Source of the DNA: Streptomyces griseus
GTDB taxonomy: Bacteria; Actinomycetota; Actinomycetes; Streptomycetales; Streptomycetaceae
Assembly: GCF_900460065.1 (NCBI RefSeq)
Contig: NZ_UAVD01000047.1
Location: 83,083 to 147,082, forward strand
Reading direction: 5' to 3'
DNA length: 64,000 nt
Part shown: in pieces, positions 60,697 to 64,000 of the stretch
How positions within the stretch are numbered: position 1 is the first letter of the stretch
Layout of the letters: every line of letters starts with the position of its first letter
Notes under the pieces: generated by a model
Database searches by the model: none
What the model was told of the DNA's origin: nothing
Seen by the model: the letters and a program-made list of their open reading frames with translations, nothing else
Made by a program: the position numbers and the translations under genes

Positions 60697-60965
60697 GCCT
60701 CTCCCCTCCCCCGACCGGTCCCGCCCAGGTCACGTTTCGGCTCGATCTATCCGACATTCCGCGCAGTCTGCGCACAGTGCACACAGCGCACCTTGCGACG
60801 GTCGCACGGCGCTCCCAAGGTAAGCATGTCCGACTCCACCTCACGCCAACTCGGTCAGACCGGACCGATCTTGTCCCACCGCCGGTGCCGTGCTCAGCCC
60901 GCCCCCCTCCTCCGCCCCAGCAGTTCCCGCCCCCCGCCCCGGCCTCGGCCCCGCTCGCGCCTCCA

Positions 60966-61005
60966 CCCCGGCCCCCGCCCCGGCCCCCACCCCAGCCCCA
61001 GCCCC
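60966..61005 (-). other. dense G-quadruplex-forming tract
   Basis: The plus strand has seven runs of four or five C separated by 1-2 nt (60966-61005), so the minus strand carries seven G-runs with minimal loops, an extremely favourable quadruplex motif. It lies in the 375-bp gap between the XRE regulator (minus) and the 135-aa gene (plus). Nothing else is evident in that gap; the promoter of the regulator must be right of 60696. Confidence 0.75.
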
Positions 61006-61071
61006 AGCCGTTCCGTGCACTGCCGTTCCGCGAACCGTCGTTCCGGCGGCCCGTTCTCTGGAGCCCACCGC

Positions 61072-61479
61072 ATGAACAACCTGACCCACCTGACCCACCT
61101 GAACGGCCCGGCCCACCCGAAGCTCCGGTCCGTCGTCGGGATCCAGCGGCCCGCCCCGGCCCGCCCGCTCGACCTGCGCGTCCGGGCCCAGCGCATCCAG
61201 ATCGACGAGCTGATCGTCGAAGACCCCCGCCAGGTACTCGCCCACGCCGGGCAGGCCGCCCTCAACGACCCGGACACGGCCGCTCTGCTGGGGCACAATC
61301 CGGCCACCCCGCTGTCGCTGCCGGCCGCGGCCGCGCTGCTGTGCGCGCTCTACGACACGGACGTCCTCACGGCCATGGGGCTGCGCCTCACCCGCCACAC
61401 CACCCGTGTCTCCGCCTCCAACCAGCAGACGGAGCCCGTCTCCCTGGTACGGTCCACCGCCCCGGACCAGGAGGGCTGA
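61072..61479 (+). CDS. hypothetical protein (135 aa)
   Basis: It opens MNNLTHLTHLNGPAHPKLRS, then has a conserved-looking helical core LDLRVRAQRIQIDELIVEDP and SLPAAAALLCALYDTDVLTA, and a short polar tail. I do not recognise a domain. ATG 61072 has GGAG at 8-nt spacing. It follows the quadruplex tract and is transcribed away from the XRE/methyltransferase pair. Function unknown. Confidence 0.65.
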   Translation: MNNLTHLTHLNGPAHPKLRSVVGIQRPAPARPLDLRVRAQRIQIDELIVEDPRQVLAHAGQAALNDPDTAALLGHNPATPLSLPAAAALLCALYDTDVLTAMGLRLTRHTTRVSASNQQTEPVSLVRSTAPDQEG

Positions 61480-61666
61480 CCGGGTTCATCCGGCGACCGG
61501 CCGTGTGGAGCCGGCAGAAGACGGTGCACGCGCAAGCGCGAACGCCTGACCGGCATGATGCCCAGCCGTTTACGTGTCCGGAACCCGTCACCGATAGCAT
61601 GCGCATGGACACTCTGCGTTAGCCTCTCAAGGTCCTGAAGGGGAACGCGGGCAGACGGGGAGTGTC

Positions 61667-62098
61667 GTGTTCGATGCGGAACGCTGGCAGGACATGTTCG
61701 GGCCGACTGGCGAGGGGCCCGCGATGCGGCGTGCCTCGGCGTCCGGCGACCCCGGGGCCGGTGCGGGCGGGGCGGGAAGGCTCACGTACAGCAAGGGCCC
61801 CTGGACCAGTGCTTCCGGCTCCGCGGGCGAGTTACGTACCAGGGCGGAGACGAGCAGGTCGGCGCTCGGGCGCGGCCACGAGGGCGTGGCGGCGGGGGCC
61901 GTCGGCCTCAGCTCGGTCGCGGCCCTCAAGGGCGTGCTGACCTCATGGGAGGAACGCCTTCGCGCGGTACGGGACGAGTGCGAGCAGCTCAAGGGGAACC
62001 TGCTGACGGTCGCCAGGGAGATGGGCGAGTCGGAGACCGCGGTCACGTCGTCCGTCAGGGGCGTCCACGTCCCCGGCCCGGCGGATGGGGAGCGATGA
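61667..62098 (+). CDS. WXG100-like helical protein, partner of the DUF1023 hydrolase
   Basis: A 143-aa protein starting at GTG 61667 (GGGGAG at good spacing). After a Gly/Ala-rich first 45 residues, the rest is a long amphipathic helix pair: GELRTRAETSRSALGRGHEG, then VLTSWEERLRAVRDECEQLK and LLTVAREMGESETAVTSSV. The size, the single Trp near the turn and the position before a DUF1023 gene recall WXG100/ESAT-6-type secretion partners, but the WXG itself is absent (SWE). The stop overlaps the next ATG. Confidence 0.7.
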   Translation: MFDAERWQDMFGPTGEGPAMRRASASGDPGAGAGGAGRLTYSKGPWTSASGSAGELRTRAETSRSALGRGHEGVAAGAVGLSSVAALKGVLTSWEERLRAVRDECEQLKGNLLTVAREMGESETAVTSSVRGVHVPGPADGER

Positions 62099-63915
62099 CC
62101 GGGTCCCTCACCTGGCAGGCGCTGCGCGACCTCAAGGTCTCCGAGCTCACCCGGGCAGGCGACCCGTGGCACGAGGTCTCCGGCCGTTCCGCTGCCGACC
62201 GGGCACAGGTCGACCGTGCGATGTCCGCGAAGCTCCGCGAGACCCAGGAGAGCGATGCGGCCGAAGCGGCTCTCGGGAGGCTGCGGCGCCTCAGCCGCAA
62301 CTTCCAGTACGTGCAGACCGAGTGCGGGCTGGTCCGCACGGCCCTCAACGGACTCGCAGGGGACCTGATCGGCCCCCAGAACCAGTTGAAACAGGCCCTT
62401 GAGGACGCGGCATCCCTGAACTTCACGGTTCACGAGGACGGCTCCGTCAGCTACCCGGCCCTCCAGGTCGACGACCTGACCGGGGCGACGCGGGAGGCGC
62501 GGGGCGGGACCTCGACGGGCAGCTCCCGCCTCCCGCTGGAACCGCCGGTCCTCGGCCCGGCCGGGCAGCAGTCGCTCCGTCCCGGCTACGCAGCTTTCAG
62601 GCCGGTCAACCCGAACGCGGAGAAGGCCCAGGACGTGGCCGACCGTATCGCCCGCGCCGTGCGGTCCGCACGGGAGATCGACGCTCGGTACGCGAAGACC
62701 CTCGACGGCCTGAGGGCCGAGAAGGGCCTCGATGTCACGGCGGCCACGCTGAAGGACGTCTTCCGGGACACCGCAGACGTCCGCTCCACCGCGGGCACGC
62801 ACCTCGCCGAAGGCATCCCGCAGGACAAGAGCCCTGCCGAGCGCAAGAAGTGGTGGGACGGGTTGACCGACGAACAGCGACAGGAGTACATCCAGGTCGC
62901 CCCCGACCTGATCGGCGACCTGGACGGCATCCCGGTGCTCGCCCGCGACCAGGCGAACCGGAACTACCTGCCGGCCCTCATCGACGACTTGGCCCGGCGG
63001 GGCGGCGACGAGGCGAAGACCAAGCTCGACGCCCTCCGCATGATTCAGGACAAGCTCGGCGAGTCGAGCCACCCGCCGATGTTCCTCCTGGGCGTCGGAG
63101 ACGAGGGCAACGGCCGCGCGATCGTCTCGTACGGGAACCCCGATGCCTCCCGGCATGTCGCGGCGTACGTTCCGGGGCTCGGCACGAAGCTCGACGGTGA
63201 ATTCGTCACGGGGACGATGAAGCGGGCCGAGGACACGGCGCTTGGCGCCAGGGAGGTGGACCCGTCCAGTGCCTCGATCGTCTGGCTGGGCTACGACGCC
63301 CCGCAGAGTGCGGACGTGATGTCGAAGGGCGATGCGCAGCGGGGCGCCCCGGCGTACAACGAGTTCATGGCGGGCCTCTCGGCGACGAATGCGAACGAGG
63401 ACCCGCATGTGACGGCGATCGGACACTCCTACGGCTCGCTCACCGTGGGCACGGCCGCCAAGGAGTCCGGCGGGATTCCGGGCGTCGATGATGTGATCCT
63501 GCTCGGCAGCCCCGGCGTGGGCGCGCAGAAGGCGACGGAACTCGGCGTGGGCAAGGAGCATGTCTTCGTGGGCGCGGCTGACAATGACCCGGTCACTCAT
63601 CTGCCCACGAAGGGGGAATCGGCGCTGGCCGCAGGTCCCGCCTGGGTGCTGGGTGGCCCGGAGGGGGTGAGAAGGGCAGGTGACCTTTTCGACATCGGCA
63701 ATGACGATCTGTACTTCGGAAAGGACCCTGCGAGTGAGGCGTTCGGAGCGCAGCGTTTCGCGGTCGACGACGGACCCAGGATGATCATCGAGGCCGGTAA
63801 GTTCGACGCTCACTCCCAGTATTTCGATCCGGGGAGAGATCGTAAGTCGGCGGACAACATTGCCAACATCGTCGGGGGACGCCCTCAAGGCGTCGTTAGG
63901 GAGAACCATCGATGA
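62095..63915 (+). CDS. DUF1023 alpha/beta hydrolase with N-terminal helical domain
   Basis: A 606-aa protein. Residues 1-130 are helical and coiled (AMSAKLRETQESDAAEAALG, QTECGLVRTALNGLAGDLIG), like a WXG100-type hairpin. The C-terminal 300 residues are the DUF1023 esterase/lipase-like fold: AAYVPGLGTKLDGEF, SIVWLGYDAPQSADVMSKGD, nucleophile elbow AIGHSYGSLTVG (Ser), Asp in VGAADNDPVTHLP, and a late His in DAHSQYFDPG. No signal peptide is present, so any secretion would need a type VII-like route. It is coupled by ATGA overlaps to both neighbours. Confidence 0.85.
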   Translation: MTGSLTWQALRDLKVSELTRAGDPWHEVSGRSAADRAQVDRAMSAKLRETQESDAAEAALGRLRRLSRNFQYVQTECGLVRTALNGLAGDLIGPQNQLKQALEDAASLNFTVHEDGSVSYPALQVDDLTGATREARGGTSTGSSRLPLEPPVLGPAGQQSLRPGYAAFRPVNPNAEKAQDVADRIARAVRSAREIDARYAKTLDGLRAEKGLDVTAATLKDVFRDTADVRSTAGTHLAEGIPQDKSPAERKKWWDGLTDEQRQEYIQVAPDLIGDLDGIPVLARDQANRNYLPALIDDLARRGGDEAKTKLDALRMIQDKLGESSHPPMFLLGVGDEGNGRAIVSYGNPDASRHVAAYVPGLGTKLDGEFVTGTMKRAEDTALGAREVDPSSASIVWLGYDAPQSADVMSKGDAQRGAPAYNEFMAGLSATNANEDPHVTAIGHSYGSLTVGTAAKESGGIPGVDDVILLGSPGVGAQKATELGVGKEHVFVGAADNDPVTHLPTKGESALAAGPAWVLGGPEGVRRAGDLFDIGNDDLYFGKDPASEAFGAQRFAVDDGPRMIIEAGKFDAHSQYFDPGRDRKSADNIANIVGGRPQGVVRENHR

Positions 63916-64000
63916 GGCGCATCGCGCGGACTGTTCGCCTCACCAGTTCGGTGGCTGTAGCCGGCGTGCTGCTTGCCGGGTGCGGGCTGTTGGGCAGTGG
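63912..64000 (+). CDS. N-terminus of a lipoprotein (3' truncated by window)
   Basis: ATG 63912 overlaps the hydrolase stop (ATGA). The 29 visible residues are a signal peptide, MRRIARTVRLTSSVAVAGVL then LAGCGLLGS, with lipobox LAGC. It is the third gene of the hydrolase operon; an immunity or anchoring role is only a guess. Confidence 0.75.
   Translation, partial: MRRIARTVRLTSSVAVAGVLLAGCGLLGS

Noticed and set aside
1..64000. tRNA, rRNA, CRISPR arrays and complete insertion sequences
   Set aside because: None was seen by reading both strands. Only a recombinase remnant suggests mobile DNA. A tRNA scan program would be needed to exclude a hidden tRNA.

Overview
The window is chromosomal DNA of a high-GC actinobacterium, almost certainly Streptomyces. 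Codons end in G or C nearly throughout, GTG and even TTG starts and leaderless promoter spacings (a -10 about 6 nt before the start codon) are common, and several gene neighbourhoods are typical of the genus: futalosine-pathway mqnD/mqnB beside a 127-aa cold-shock protein, DUF3027, DUF2530 next to an NCS2 permease, and an XPB helicase near its Rv0862c-type partner. I see no rRNA, tRNA, CRISPR array or intact insertion sequence.

Layout, left part (1-28.6 kb): a DUF4031 gene and a chloramphenicol-type MFS exporter; a Tat lipoprotein with a beta-propeller; an HD phosphohydrolase; the pxpABC 5-oxoprolinase operon; a copper P1B ATPase with a CsoR-like operator, and cutC behind a DasR-like box; a DNA/RNA maintenance block (HelD, XPB helicase, helicase-associated winged-helix protein); a four-gene iron-siderophore ABC importer with a candidate iron box; a HAD hydrolase; a cold-shock protein; mqnD-mqnB for menaquinone; a DUF2771 lipoprotein and an MFS permease.

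Middle part (29-49.4 kb): DUF3027, a cluster of 29-bp intergenic repeats, a 1070-aa sacsin-like HATPase protein, two tandem secreted paralogues with nearly identical C-terminal domains, a CtpE-like P-type ATPase, DUF2530 and a purine permease, a MarR/MFS pair with operator palindromes, an internally deleted RNA 2',3'-cyclic phosphodiesterase, a 29-aa membrane microprotein, an aldo/keto reductase, a three-gene membrane-lipid operon (PAP2-DAG kinase fusion, YihY, PAP2) and a CsbD stress protein.

Right part (49.5-64 kb) is more accessory. A proline iminopeptidase and a cupin/zinc-ribbon protein are followed by a scar: a C-terminal piece of a tyrosine recombinase, an N-terminal piece of a TauE/SafE exporter, a divergent MarR/DHA2-efflux cassette, then a C-terminal piece of TauE/SafE. 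The cassette thus appears to sit inside a destroyed exporter gene. Next come a receptor kinase joining a Ser/Thr kinase to an extracellular solute-binding domain, an SDR with a low-complexity insert, an NTF2-like protein, a PucR-type regulator, an overlapping XRE-regulator/methyltransferase pair, a strong G-quadruplex tract, and a translationally coupled operon of a WXG100-like helical protein, a DUF1023 alpha/beta hydrolase and a lipoprotein that runs off the window. Family assignments rest on reading motifs by eye; no database search was run.
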